Positions 1-11,830 of a DNA stretch of 64,000 nt are shown one piece after another. Numbering within the stretch: position 1 is the stretch's first letter; each line of letters starts with the position of its first letter. The notes under the pieces are model-generated. The model saw only the letters and a list, made by a program, of their open reading frames with translations. It made no database searches and had not been told where the DNA came from. Position numbers and translations under genes: made by a program. Source of the stretch: Schistosoma mansoni (lineage: Eukaryota; Platyhelminthes; Trematoda; Strigeidida; Schistosomatidae); the NCBI RefSeq assembly GCF_000237925.1, contig NC_031496.1, positions 8,595,711-8,659,710 of the forward strand, written 5' to 3'.

Positions 1-1111
1 TTTGTTTGAATCTTCCCATTGATGTTTTAGGACTGCAACTGTTCAGTCTCTAATTGGCATATGTGCATACTGTGCGCATTGCCTCGATATAGCCTAAATT
101 CACATGCATGGTAAGCATAACTATGAACCATTTACATCTCACAACATAGACAAACTAGAAACAATAATTCACATAGTGTATAGTTAAATTATCGTCATTT
201 ACAATTTATGATTTCTCCTCCTTGTTTTATCAATAATTTATAATTTACAGAAAGTAAATTTACCCGAGAGTTCAATGATGAATACTTGGAAACATCTTGA
301 AAGATTTGATCAACACAATACAATACAACATACAGGTATTACGTCAATTCTCACCATTCATACTAAATATAACTTGAATAGGGAAAAATAACTAATTTAT
401 CAATGATAATAGAACCATTTGTTTGTACTACTAAATGTTTCTCAAAGAATAAATTAATAATAAGGATAAGTAGATCATTTGAATTTTGCGATTAACTTTT
501 CCACTAGGCAAAAAAGTTTAGATGGTGTTATTTATAATAATAATAATTCGAACAACAAAATATCACAAAATATGCTGTAAAATACGATTATTGTAACATA
601 CATTTAGATTAGTATACATGTATTCACACTTAAACTTGAAGAATGATACAACTACGCAAAACTATGTATATCCTTTGGAGAGTACTTCAACTGAGCTTTA
701 AAACAAATTCAAAGATATAAATTGAAAACAAACAAAAAGGAAGAGAAGTAGCTACAATAAATGAATGTTCGATGAAGGAAATCAGTTGACAAATCAACAA
801 ATAGAATATGAACGAAAGGAAGTAACAACTAATTTCTAAAAAAGAAAACCCAGGGGGAAATGCTTTGATATTATCCCGAATAAGAATGTTTCAGTGACTA
901 CGATAATGATAAGATGGAAATTCTACAAGTAAATGAAAAAAAAATCGGGAACAGGAAAGTGATTTATATATGTATATATATATATATATTATATATATGG
1001 ACAAGTGTGCATGAAATACAGCCTTGTGATAACTAGTTACAAATAGGAGAAATAGTGTATGTTGATAGTGATGATGACAATGATCATCATAATAACTGCG
1101 TAGAACCAGTT
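1..1111. other. AT-rich spacer, no gene seen
   Basis: No reading frame or RNA gene in this stretch can be supported. It is strongly AT-rich and holds a TA microsatellite at about 965-998. It lies downstream of the minus-strand TMEM185-like gene, so its right part should include that gene's 3' UTR, but no poly(A) signal could be fixed with confidence. Confidence 0.5.
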
Positions 1112-4100
1112 TTAATCTGGATAAAGTAAATAATCTGTATAATGAAAAGAGTTGTAAAAATGAGAAATTTCTGACGAGATATTGACATTTGACCAGTGGA
1201 TATTTTTCTTACTGGTTGTTGATGATGATGATGATGATGATGAACACCAGTTACAACAGCCAACTGAACAATTTGGACAAAATTTTAAGGTATGTGAATT
1301 AGTTAGTTCACATGCAACAGTAACAGGTGGATTGATGGTAGTTATAGTAGGTCTAACACTGAATTAAAAACAAGAATAACAAACGAAGGGAGGAATAATT
1401 GTAAATGATAATTAATAAATTTATAAGGGTAATAAATTAATTGATATTTCTGTACTGCAACTTTCATTATTGCATATGAAATATTTTCTTATATATGAAT
1501 AGCAAGCTGTGTTACAGTTACGAAAAATAACAACTTCTATGATAAATGAAGATAACTACATAATGCAATGAAAGACTGAAAGAGAAATCTAAAAAATGGT
1601 ACACTTAAACACAAGCCTGTATTTGTTGGGTTACTTCAAGTTTATGTAGAAGGATAATGGAATACACCAAAGATAAATTGGCTTCTAAACAATATGAGAC
1701 AGGCCGATATTTAAATTTTCCCTAGTTATTGGACAATCTAGAAATGCTAACTAAAACAATTATTTTTGAATTTGTGTTATCAGGTTACAAAAGTGGTTGA
1801 TAAGACTGGCGTCACTATTTTTAGTCCAGTTTGACTACTATGGATACTTTTAAATGTTTAACCAACCTATTGAGATAGAGGATGGAGATAAAACTGCTTA
1901 GAGGATAGTGTAAGATACTGAACAGGTAAACTTACAGTTCACACGTATTTACAAATAGACATCGGGGTACTGTTCTTCGTAAAATGAATGATCTTTTCAT
2001 TCATTAAACCTCGCTTATACCTGTAACTAACTTACCACACAATCTTAGAAAACTAGCTAATTGTCTGATTGGTTTGGCAAATAAACAGACAGGAATGATT
2101 GCCAAAATGTTAATCTCGCAATTAGTAATCACTGAGAGTCAGTGGAAGTTTGTTACTATTTATAGACTAAGTATTTGTACTTTAATCACACACTGATTAG
2201 GTGCCTAAGAATATATATTGGGGCAAAATAGCATTATTTGGGAAACTTATCTATGCTCGAACGTAAGATAGAACTATTGATTGAATTTAAGGGAGAACTG
2301 GGGAATAAACTGATGACAACTAAAATTAACTCTTATCTCGAGATTATCTGGCGGGGTCATTAGTCAGCTGAATAAACAGATGTGAAGACAGTTAGTGATG
2401 TACAAATGACTTCCACAGCCTGATCTGAACCAATCGATACAGAAACACATATACCAGTTGGTCATAAGAAGAAAGAGAAACAACTTGCATAAAAAATACG
2501 AATTTATCCAATGACTGATATCAACGATGAGCAGTAAAAATAAAAAAACATCGGTGTTAAGGAGGAGCTGGAAGTTGTTGAGGTTTAACGAAAATACTAG
2601 TTTCAACAGGATGATCATCAGTGAGAATGTAGCAAATGAAAACAATCATTTACAGACTATTATTAGATAAATCTCTCAAATCTCATGTATTGACGAATAT
2701 CAAGGAGGTAAGAGTATCATAATGCATCAAATTAGGTAACACGTCGAACCCATTTTTAAGACGCTTGATAGACAGAAGCGGTGATTATTTGAACTTAAAA
2801 GCAACTCAGCCAATGTTATCCAGGCCACAGCTCAACATCGTGGGCGCGATATATAGTCACTTAGGCTAGCGGACACATTGAAACTTGATCGACAGAATTC
2901 TATCAGCACTGAAGAAAAACTTGACATTAAAGCGGTCATTACTCATTGATCAATCAATTAGAGAAAACTTGAATGGAGATGAAAAGTATGTCTCTGCCGG
3001 AAGAAAAGACTAGGCATCACATCAACGAAATGTAGACATCAGTGCATTTCAAAACACCACCTAGCTCATTTGGAATGCAACTGTTGCGGCTTTGTTTTGT
3101 ACAAGCAATAGCTATATATAACTTTAGTACGGATCTACTCGATATTTGAGATTTACAAACCCAGAACTTAACAAGACAACCTCGTAAACATAAAATGAAA
3201 CAGAATTATGCAGAAAACTTACAATTCAACTCCAACAGGATTCCCATTATAAGAATCTACGTTCAATGTGTTATTCATATGACCATTATCGCCATGGTAA
3301 CGAGATACTCTCCACAGACTAGTTTTACTAATATGATTATTGGCACACAATTGTAGAGTTGGACAAGATTCAAATATCGCTAGAAGTACATTACGGTTCA
3401 AACCGAACCACCATGGATTACCAGGACCAGATGATAACGAAGCATATAAGAACATACTAAACAATACAGGTATACAAATTATTAGTGCACTGCTTTTTGA
3501 AGCAGAAAGATAACCATCTAATCTTAAGCCTAAAAGGATTAATGAAGTACATAAGAAAATAACTATTAGCAAATGTGAAGCATAATAACAAACAGATAAT
3601 CTACGTTGAGCTACAGGAATAAAGAAGGCTGTAAAGTATGTGATTAGTGCAATAGTTAAACCAGCAAAACAAAATAAAAATCCCATTGCTAATAATATAA
3701 ATGATGGGATAAAAGTGACAATCCAATTCGAACGTATCCAATTGTCAAGTCTAGCAATTAAAAATAATAATTGTAATAGATTAGCAGCGATACATAATTC
3801 TAAGGTAAACGAGCATGCATGACGTGAACGTGGTATGAAAACAAATGAATCTGCATTATTGTTGGTAGTAGTATTATTGTTGATAGTGTTGGTACTAGTA
3901 ATGGTAGTAGTAGTAGTAATAGTAGTATTACCGGTATTGTTATTTAAGGATCGTGAATGATGTTGTCTTCGACGTCGTGCATTTGCTGTGAATGTTGCCC
4001 TTGAGTCGATCATAACAAAAAGAAATCCAAACACACCCAACGCACCAACAACTAGTAATGGTGATAAAATAGTTAAATAAGTAAGATTAGATGATTCAAT

Positions 4101-4454
4101 TGATAAATGAATGCATAATAACACTTCAGAACATGTGATAAGAAAGTGAAAAAATGCTGATACAGACATTGCTTGAATGTAAGGTAGAGCAGGGTCATCA
4201 CGAACAAGAAATGTACTATGCTCTGAATCATCGACACGAATTCTCCAACGTTTACACCATACTATTAAACCAACTAACCAGCCGACAAAAACAATTGTTT
4301 TCCACAACCAAAGTGGTAGAAATATTGTCCAGTAAGGAATTATTAAGACATTATCCATCCTAGCCGCAATTAATAACAGCCATACACTAACACATACACT
4401 AATACATATTGTACCTTCATTAAGATTTTCAAGTGCTTTTTGAAAAGAAGACAT
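1112..4454 (-). CDS. TMEM185-like multipass membrane protein (Tmemb_185A family), 2 exons
   Basis: Exon 1 is complement 4454-3223 and exon 2 complement 1358-1112, giving 492 residues. The long exon holds hydrophobic spans and family landmarks: ARMDN near the first span, PYWTIFLPLWLWK, a second ARLDNWI block, LRLDGY, and PWWFGLNRN followed by a Cys-Pro segment like the vertebrate NHWWFGIRRD end. The first reading frame runs through a perfect donor (GTAAGT at 3222-3217). A pyrimidine-rich acceptor ending AATTCAG lies at 1359, and the exon behind it is in the required phase and runs 82 codons to a stop. Exon 2 encodes a Cys-rich tail and a Ser run from a TCA repeat. Human TMEM185 is about 350 residues; the excess here is mainly a hydrophilic Asn/Thr-rich loop (about residues 165-200) and the tail. 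The molecular function of the family is poorly known. Exon 1 is secure; exon 2 rests on splice sites and phase only. Confidence 0.75.
1359..3222 (-). other. Intron of the TMEM185-like gene
   Basis: About 1.86 kb between a GTAAGT donor (minus strand, at 3222) and an AATTCAG acceptor ending at 1359. A 93-codon frame at complement 2645-2364 is hydrophobic and low-complexity and is not supported as a gene. Confidence 0.55.
3850..3930 (-). repeat. Trinucleotide-rich coding tract
   Basis: Interrupted runs of ACT/ACC/AAT-type triplets on the minus strand encode the Thr/Asn-rich loop of the TMEM185-like protein. The tract is in frame and looks like coding microsatellite expansion. Loop length may vary between isolates. 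Confidence 0.6.
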
Positions 4455-5341
4455 TTCATCAATTGATAAAATAATGAGTTGTTACGGATTTTCAAATCTA
4501 CTGGCAAAGATTCATTAAAACAGATGAAGCGTAATACAACTGGACTACTGTTAGTATTATTTTCACTGTTCTAATAAACATTTGAGTTATCTTCATTCGA
4601 CATGTACATTGTAAAACCTGAAATAAAAATACGATGAATAGTATATATTGCATATTTTTTCAAAAAGAAAGTAGAGAGGTCAGTCCAATGAGGAAAATAT
4701 AATTCCACTAATCAACTGAATGTACTTGACAAAAGGGTGATTAGTCACACTAAAAACCAATGCCGAACATTAAGATAACGATGTGCATTTGTATTATTAC
4801 GGTTTAGACGAGTATAAAGTAAAACTAACCATAAACGCTGTGGCCTAGAACCAGAGAAATGAACCTGTATTTAGAAGAAAACTTGCACTAGATTGAACAT
4901 GATCGATTTTGTTATCTAGGGCCTGTGCTGATTTTAAACAGACATATAACCCCAGTCTGATGGTTATTAACTTCATATACACCTAAAAAAGATTAATCAT
5001 TGTCTTTATAAATTACTACTATCTTAGTGTAACGCGACTACTCTTACATAACTCAGTGTCCTTATTAGGCATTAGCTTGACTGGTATGGTACAAAGCAGT
5101 CGTTTCAGTTACTTCTATCCCTACCAAGACGTTTTATCATTTATACTTAAGATTTTCGTTACAGCAAAGACCTCAGAGGAAAAGTATTTATTTATTCATA
5201 CAAAATCTGGTTCAACATAATACCATAAAAGGTAATGCATCACGCTAAGTAAGAATAACAATATGGGTATATTTGAATAGAATGAAAGGAAAACACAAAA
5301 TATTCAACAGTGCATAATAAGCGAAAACAGTTAACAAAAAT
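4455..5341. other. Spacer upstream of the TMEM185-like gene
   Basis: No coding region seen. It should contain the promoter and 5' UTR of the minus-strand gene that starts at 4454, but no element could be pinned down. Confidence 0.4.
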
Positions 5342-5760
5342 GTTATTTATTTATTTGAACACATAAATATTAGTACAAGAGGGCATCAAATACATATGCG
5401 CCACATAAGTCACTTGATTTGTATATGGGCTGTGATACTGCCCTGGTATCATCAGCTCACAATAAGACAGCATTGACCTCATACTTGAGATCGAAAGGTC
5501 TCTTCTCAAGAAACATATCCACACCACTACTACCTCCTTCCATCAGAGCTGTTTTCAGAATGTCGTTGTTGGCAATGTTGGATCCAATAGGAAGTAGCCT
5601 CATCCCGAAATAATTATCGTGTAGATAACTTGGGCCATTTTTGAAGATTGTGACGATGATTATCCCATAGCAAGATATTGGAACATTTTATATCCCAATC
5701 TCTTCCAAATAACCAAGTCAATCTACTGACTAGAATTGGGGCAGCGTCAAAAGTACATAA
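5342..5760 (-). mobile_element. Decayed RTE-like LINE fragment with 3' tail
   Basis: In plus orientation the left end is the family's 3' tail (TTTATTTATTTGAACACATA at 5345 on, then a GGCATC...GCGCCACA block). It continues into a short piece resembling the 9.48-kb leader segment and then a degraded copy of the RT region. Segments near 5455-5560 match the intact LINE at 6988-7110 (YADD region), and 5580-5720 match 7480-7660. No long frame remains. The copy is internally deleted and clearly older than the intact LINE next to it. Confidence 0.7.
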
Positions 5761-6017
5761 ATAGCTTGGGATCAGGGTTTTTCAACTCCGCCAGGTTGAT
5801 CATCTGTATCCTTCAATTTCAGCCGATGCCCTGAATTAAAAGCTGATAATTGCGCACAGTAACAAAATCTTACTTTACATAGCGCAAAGCTTTTGATATT
5901 TTACCACAATAACCAACGTGAGTTAAGATTAGTGGTTGCTGAGTATGAAATGAGATATGAGCTATCTAGTGTAATTAAGGATTCAAAGACACTCACAATG
6001 CATGTATTGTAAACAGA

Positions 6018-9000
6018 TGTGTATTTATTTATTTATTTAAACACATATATATTGGTACAAAAGGGCACCAGATACATATGCGCCACACAAAATAATGAAA
6101 GTAGGAAGAGAAGGGATGAAAAGATAAGGCGGACTGAAATGTACAACCAGGAGACTCTTTCAGTTAAGAAAGTTAGAACCATTCTTTATGTAGAAAGTAA
6201 AAGAAGGTTGCAGCAGGATCGCCACTGGCTTCTATTCTGAGCCATATCTGATAACGTCTCTAGCCACTGTGTTGCACCATCTCTCGGACCCCAGCCAGGG
6301 AGTCGTGAAGGACCAACAGAAGCTAGCCCTTTGCAGCTTTCTTTCATGCCACGACACCATGTCATACACTGACCTCCTCTCCGCTTTTTCCAACCAGTCC
6401 CAGGGTCGGCAAATAATGCACGACGTGGAAGTCTCTGGGACGACATTCGTAAAACATGTCCAAGCCACCGAAGTCGGTGTTTCAAGATGGTGACACCAAT
6501 TGAATTATCGTCTCTGCGCCCGAACACACGATGCTGAACCTCTGCATTACTAACATGGTGTTGCCACTGGATGTCAGAAATCCTTCGGAGACAACGATGA
6601 TCGAACACAGAGAGTCGTCTAACATCCTCAACTCGGAGAGGCCAGGTTTCACAAGCATAGAGCAAAACTGCTCTCACCGACGCGTTGTAGATCCGACCTT
6701 TCACAGTCAGACTAACATCACGAAGGCGCCAAAGATGGCCCAGATTGGCATAAGCCGCTCTGGCTTTCATTATACGTGCATCAATCTCATCACTCACGCC
6801 ACCACCAGCACTTATATAGCTACCTAGATACACGAACTTCTCAACTACTTCAATCTGCTCACCATCCAGGGTGAGTACAGGATGAGAATCCTGCCAGTCT
6901 TGTAGGAGTACCTTGCACTTGGAGGGTGCAAAGCACATGCCGTACCTGCGGACACTGATTGCCAACTGATTAAGTGCGGATTGCATGGCTTGAGCATTAT
7001 CGCACAGTAAGACAATATCATCCGCATACTCAAGGTCGAGAAGTCGTTCTCCAGGCAACATATGCACACCGCCATTACTTACATCCATCAGAGCTGTTTC
7101 CAGGATGTCGTCGATGGCAAAGTTGAAGAGGAATGGTGAGATTGAGCAACCCTGTCTAACCCCACTGCTTGAATGGAACAATGGAGAGAGGTGGTTGTAT
7201 GCCCTCACTCTGCCTGAGGTGTTCGTATACAGGGCCTTTAAGATGTTAATGAACTTCTCAGACACACCCTTCTTCAATAGACAATCCCAGAGAACAGTCC
7301 TGTCCAACGAATCGAAGGCCGCCCTGATATCAAGAAACACTACGATTGTTGGCCTGCGATAAGTATGACGGTGTTCTAACATTTGGCGGAGGGTGAAGAT
7401 GTGATCAATGCATCCTCGACCAGAACGAAAACCAGCCTGCTCTTCGCGAGTCAATTGTTCTCGGGTTTTAAACAACCTACGAAGAATGTTAGAAGCCAAT
7501 AGTTTGGACGCAATCGAAAGTAAACTTATCCCCCGATAGTTATTGCAGGAACAACGTGAACCCTTTTTAAAGATAGGGACGACTATCGACTCATTCCATG
7601 ATGTTGGAACACTTTCTTGTTCCCAAACCTTTCCAAACAACACAGTCAATTCCTCAGTCAGAAGGTCACCACCATCTTTAAAAAGAGCCGGAGGTAAGTC
7701 ATCTGGGCCCGGTGATTTGTAACGTTTCAAGAGTTGGAGTTCCTTGCGAACTTCCGCCTCGTTTGGTGGATCAGTCGTCACCGGCCATGGGGGGCAGAAC
7801 AAGCTGGTTGATGTTGCCGGAGCAGCAGGCCAGTTGAACTGCCCTTCGAAGAATTCCGCCCATCGTCCAAGACGTCGAGAGATATTAATGATTGGCATCC
7901 CATCATCCTCGTAGATTGTTTCACTCACACCAGACTTCTTGCTGCCAGTGGCTCGGATGAGTTGGAAGAGCTTCCGGCAGTTACCAGATGCAGCCGCTGC
8001 TTCCATCTCATTAGCACGCTCCGACCACCAGGCTTCCCGGTCCTTACGCAAGCTTTGCCCGATTTCATTACGTAACAGCCTTCGTTTGTGGTCAAACTCA
8101 CGGTCACCCGGAGTAGACCGACGGGCTTCCATCAGTTGTAAGGATCCAGAAGAAACCCAGTGCTTGTAAGCGGGACGTTTCGCGAAGCCGCAAGCGGCTT
8201 TACTCGCCATTTTCATGGCGTCGTGAAGAAGCAACCAATGCTCATCTATACTTTTCGGTGGGGTGGTAGCTAGCCTAGAGGCTAGCTCCGCTCGATACTT
8301 ACTTGCAACAGAAGTTGCAGCCAGTTTACTAACATCAATCCGTTGGTGGTGGTTAATCCTTCGGCCACTGAAAAGTAAGGTGAGATTGGCGCAGACCAGG
8401 GCATGATCAGACTCCAGATAGGTACTCCAAAAGGAGCGGCAGTCTTGTACACAACCACGCCAGCGGTAGCTGATCGCGATGTGATCAATCTGAGTCCGGG
8501 CTTGGGATGCAGAGGGAGGACACCAGGTGGCACACCGGCGATGACTGTGCCGGAAGTTAGTGCTGGCCAGAAACAGGTTGTGGTCTGTGCACAGTTGCAG
8601 CAAACGGTCCCCGTTATCTGTCCTGCGACCAACAAGTCCCCATCGGCCACCTAAACGACTCTCTTCTGTGCCTAGACGCCCGACTTGTGCATTCAAGTCT
8701 CCGGCTAGTACTACAATATCTGTCGAACGCGCTTTCTGGAGAAGAACTGTTAACTGATGGTAAAACTCATCCTTGATTGCATCCGGGCTGCAATCTGTCG
8801 GGGCATAGGCGGAGATGACGAAAAGACACCGTTTCTCACGCCGATTTCTTCTCACTTTGATGGAACTTTCTAATCTAACAGCACATAACCGACTGTTAGT
8901 GGGGATCCAATCGATTAGTGCTGCCTCAGCCCTAGCGCTTAGTGCGACACCAACGCCAGCAAGACCAGACGAAGATGCCACAGGGTCCCCGGATAAGCGC

Positions 9001-9240
9001 ACGTGGAACAAGCTTTTCGAGGCGACAGATGGAGAGCGGATTTGTAGTACTTCACTAGAGTCTTGAATACGGGTCTCGGATAGACAACAAACATCAACAT
9101 TAAGACCTTCCAAAGACATAGCCAGCCCTATCTGTTGTCTGATATGCATTAGTGTGCGAACGTTGAAGGAAGCCAGCTTGAACGGCGTACGTGGTTTCAG
9201 AAAGACTGCTTCAGTATTCATAATCGGTGGAAGCATTCAC
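6018..9240 (-). mobile_element. RTE-like non-LTR retrotransposon (LINE), apparently autonomous
   Basis: A minus-strand LINE. The 3' end is the short-repeat tail (TTTATTTATTTATTTAAACA in plus orientation at about 6022) preceded by the shared GGCACC...GCGCCACACAA block; the tail also occurs near 5345, 35805, 49130, 55690 and 59075. The body is one uninterrupted endonuclease/RT frame (6186-9236). The true 5' end is not certain: leader-like sequence at 9470-9946 may belong to the element. Target-site duplications were not identified. The open frame and canonical motifs suggest recent insertion. Confidence 0.85.
6186..9236 (-). CDS. LINE ORF: APE-type endonuclease plus reverse transcriptase (1016 aa)
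   Basis: It encodes the retrotransposition enzyme that nicks target DNA and primes reverse transcription there. The N-terminal 280 residues form an APE-like endonuclease: SFNVRTL (Asn25), CLSETRI (Glu54), ISAYAPT (Tyr144), LAGDLNAQVG (Asp180, Asn182), TQIDHIA (Asp251) and LESDHAL (Asp277-His278). The RT spans about 500-780: SPGPDDLPPALF, NNYRGISLLS, EEQAGFRSGRGC, FLDIRAAFDSLDR (Asp636), GVRQGCSISPFLFN and LEYADDIVLL (YADD at 737-740). A C-terminal region of about 250 residues follows. All visible catalytic residues are present and no internal stop occurs. The single-ORF EN-RT layout and RT wording fit RTE-like schistosome LINEs; the exact named family is not assigned. The start is the first ATG of the frame; RTE ORFs can begin further upstream. 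Confidence 0.88.
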   Translation of the reverse strand: MLPPIMNTEAVFLKPRTPFKLASFNVRTLMHIRQQIGLAMSLEGLNVDVCCLSETRIQDSSEVLQIRSPSVASKSLFHVRLSGDPVASSSGLAGVGVALSARAEAALIDWIPTNSRLCAVRLESSIKVRRNRREKRCLFVISAYAPTDCSPDAIKDEFYHQLTVLLQKARSTDIVVLAGDLNAQVGRLGTEESRLGGRWGLVGRRTDNGDRLLQLCTDHNLFLASTNFRHSHRRCATWCPPSASQARTQIDHIAISYRWRGCVQDCRSFWSTYLESDHALVCANLTLLFSGRRINHHQRIDVSKLAATSVASKYRAELASRLATTPPKSIDEHWLLLHDAMKMASKAACGFAKRPAYKHWVSSGSLQLMEARRSTPGDREFDHKRRLLRNEIGQSLRKDREAWWSERANEMEAAAASGNCRKLFQLIRATGSKKSGVSETIYEDDGMPIINISRRLGRWAEFFEGQFNWPAAPATSTSLFCPPWPVTTDPPNEAEVRKELQLLKRYKSPGPDDLPPALFKDGGDLLTEELTVLFGKVWEQESVPTSWNESIVVPIFKKGSRCSCNNYRGISLLSIASKLLASNILRRLFKTREQLTREEQAGFRSGRGCIDHIFTLRQMLEHRHTYRRPTIVVFLDIRAAFDSLDRTVLWDCLLKKGVSEKFINILKALYTNTSGRVRAYNHLSPLFHSSSGVRQGCSISPFLFNFAIDDILETALMDVSNGGVHMLPGERLLDLEYADDIVLLCDNAQAMQSALNQLAISVRRYGMCFAPSKCKVLLQDWQDSHPVLTLDGEQIEVVEKFVYLGSYISAGGGVSDEIDARIMKARAAYANLGHLWRLRDVSLTVKGRIYNASVRAVLLYACETWPLRVEDVRRLSVFDHRCLRRISDIQWQHHVSNAEVQHRVFGRRDDNSIGVTILKHRLRWLGHVLRMSSQRLPRRALFADPGTGWKKRRGGQCMTWCRGMKESCKGLASVGPSRLPGWGPRDGATQWLETLSDMAQNRSQWRSCCNLLLLST

Positions 9241-9365
9241 TTTCAACCAGACAGTGACTGGAGATCGTTTAGATAGGACAGAGTTTCCACCATGGGCGAG
9301 CTGCTGCATAAGTTGAAAAGTAAGGTTACACAAATTGGGGATAAAAGGGGGTGAGTTAGCGATAT

Positions 9366-9416
9366 GGTAAATAATAATAATAATAATAATAATGAAGGTA
9401 ATAATAATAATAATGT
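9366..9416. repeat. AAT trinucleotide microsatellite
   Basis: Two AAT runs separated by GAAGGT lie just 5' of the LINE coding region. They sit between the ORF and the leader-like block at 9470-9946. Confidence 0.85.
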
Positions 9417-9469
9417 AAATTGTCTTGCTTCTAGTATGAGCAGGAATAGTATCGTCAATAGAATTCATC

Positions 9470-9946
9470 ATTTCATTTATTTGTGTGTGGGCTGTGATAC
9501 TGCCCGGGTGCCCAAACCGAAGCAGGTGGTTTTCTTAGGGGGCCACACCCCGAGCCTTTGACCAAAAGGTCTGATCCACAAGGCAGTGGAGCATCGTGAG
9601 GAGATGCAGTCCCATGGTAGCCGTTGACCAATGACAGGTTCGTCCGCCATTCGTTCCATCAGGATACTGGAGCCGATGTGCACCATTGGTTTGGAATGAG
9701 GGTTTTCCAACTCCCCTAGGTGGACCCTCCATGTCCACCAACCCGGTTAAAGCGCCGGACATTCGCTTTTCGTCCTCTCACTTTCGTAAACAACACTCCC
9801 GCCACGAGAAGGCAGTGAGTAGGACTTCCCTGGCAGAGGCTATATATTCGCTGGCCATGTGAGAGCATTTCGAGAGGGAGAGTAGACTCTCCCCACTCTC
9901 GGCCGTACCAGGGCATTTGGGGGCTGTGGTCATATTTTACGTTCAT
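9470..9946 (-). mobile_element. LINE 5' leader or upstream short LINE-derived element
   Basis: This block matches the short elements at 55.2-55.7 kb (reverse), 59.1-59.5 kb and 35.88-36.01 kb: shared segments include GGCTGTGATACTGCCCGGGT, GAAGCAGGTGGTTTTCTTAG, a GATCCACAAGGC segment and the GTACCAGGGCATTT end. It lies immediately upstream (minus sense) of the LINE ORF, so it may be the LINE's 5' UTR, or an independent short element adjacent to the LINE. It lacks the GGCACC...GCGCCACA tail seen in the stand-alone copies. It has no coding capacity of its own. Confidence 0.6.
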
Positions 9947-11284
9947 AACTCAATAAAAACAGAACTGATGTATGAGTGCGGTGTATGACTACCAACAGAA
10001 GTATACTTTTATACTGCTCAAAACGTTTAAAATGGCAGAAAGTTATGTTATGCCACCATAAAGTAAAAATGATAGATAAGCGTATCTAATGCTCGATTAT
10101 GCCTTCGCAGATTGTACATAACAGCGAAATCGATTCTATCTCTAAATCCCTACTACAAACTCTTTAGGATGAAAGTTTAGCCCTGTAGCATTATATTTCG
10201 TGAACAAACGAATCAGATAGTGCCTCTAGGATTTTCGCATGAAATATTTTAGTATATTTGTCTACAGAGGGTTTCGCATTATAGCTAATATTAGTTCGTG
10301 ATGAAAACCCTAACCCTAAGCCCTTAATATTTACCCTAGGTACGTAACCCTAAAGAAGAACAATTTAGGAACTCTTAAAAATCTATTTAGGTCTTTATAA
10401 GGGCTCAGAAATACGAATAAACTATATGCAAAAAGACAAGTCACTGCTTCTCCGATCTACATCCAGACTAGTCTGTAAAAGACGTTAGTGGATTCATTAA
10501 ATACACGAAATAAACTTGTGTTTTGTAACACTATTTTCCTTTTCACATAAACATTGCATTGACAATGGCCTTTTTCCAGTCGGCTAAGAAAAGGCTGAAA
10601 ATTGGTCAAGGTCTTTTTAGGCTCGTCCTTATGCCATACTCCTGCTGACATACATAATTTGTAACAAGCACGTATTAATACGAAGTAATATGGTAGGTCT
10701 AGATAGGAGTATGAACTGTACTCGATACAAAACGTGAAAATACAGACGGATTAGTCCCTGCAAGAACTACTATAAAAGGGCACATACTGATATATTATAT
10801 TTTCGCTATTCGCCTTAAGAAATTCGAGGTCATTTACTGAGATTCAACCGAATATATCCCATTGCATAACTTGGTGCGCATATACAAACAAAAACACAAA
10901 AAAAATGCAAAGAGGTGAGTTTGATACTATAATGTAGAACTGTAAATTTGGAGACTATCACACTCTAATATGAAAGCATTTAGGTGACAAAATCATCAGC
11001 CAACTGAATAAAAAGGGTAAACCCATTGCGTACATTTTTTTACTCGATATGGTATGTTTGTTACAGATCACACGCTCATTGTGACTGACTTAACATCGAC
11101 GGGGTTGAGAGGTTCGAGATACTCTACACAATTTCATACGAAGCAATAATGAGCACTCGTAATTACATTGTAACGTAAATTACTAGACATTCCTAAAACA
11201 TCCATGTAGAGCTCATTTAAGAAAAGTATATATCGTTATAGATTAGTGGATGAACATGTGATGAGAATACACAATTGTACCCCA
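9947..11284. other. Spacer, nothing recognised
   Basis: AT-rich with no supported gene. A minus-strand frame at 10457-10651 (64 codons) has no recognisable feature. Two CCCTAA units at 10306-10320 are too few to call a telomeric tract. Confidence 0.4.
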
Positions 11285-11830
11285 CCGTTGCTGCTACCTT
11301 CACGTGATGGTCGGGCTTGCTTATTGGAATGAACCAACCAAGCTACACTGGCTGGAACAATCGTTCCTCAAGGTCCTACCATGCCAGACAGGTCGGTTGA
11401 AGAGCGGCAAAACTAAAGGCAGAAAATCCAAGGTCCAAGGGTTAAGTCCTACTGCTAACCGTACACGGATGTGACGGCAGTAGGGTGTTTCCTTCAGACA
11501 ACCAGCATAACAGCGATGCTGCCTTCCCACAAAGAGAAGTGGGGTTAGAAAAGGTCGACTCCAAAAAATGCGCACCTCGCCTTATTTCACGGATATTCGT
11601 TTCCAGCGGTAAGGTCCCAAAAAGTACGGAGTTAACACGAAAATTACTCACAAAAATGTCGTATGTGATCGACCTTAAGCAGTTGTCCCTTGGGCACTGC
11701 AGCCACGCCCTCAGGTCACTATGACCACCCTCAGCCCAATTTCGTTTTCGGGTACCTCCAGAAGAACCCTACCACGTTGTGGGCAACCGGGAAGTAATAA
11801 CTGCCCTTATACCTCTAACAGCACTCAAAA
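11285..11830. repeat. GC-richer block, probable unclassified repeat
   Basis: Base composition rises sharply against the AT-rich flanks and both strands lack a long frame. The text resembles the 5' part of a schistosome retroelement from memory, but no second copy lies in this window to prove it. Orientation and ends are uncertain. Confidence 0.35.

Noticed and set aside
1182-1367. Plus-strand frame with poly-Asp
   Set aside because: It is the antisense of the poly-Ser exon of the TMEM185-like gene.
2364-2645. Hydrophobic 93-codon minus frame as a gene
   Set aside because: Low-complexity, within an intron of the TMEM185-like gene, no splice or homology support.
10306-10320. CCCTAA units resembling telomere repeat
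   Set aside because: Only about two units; expected by chance in AT-rich DNA and not an interstitial telomere.
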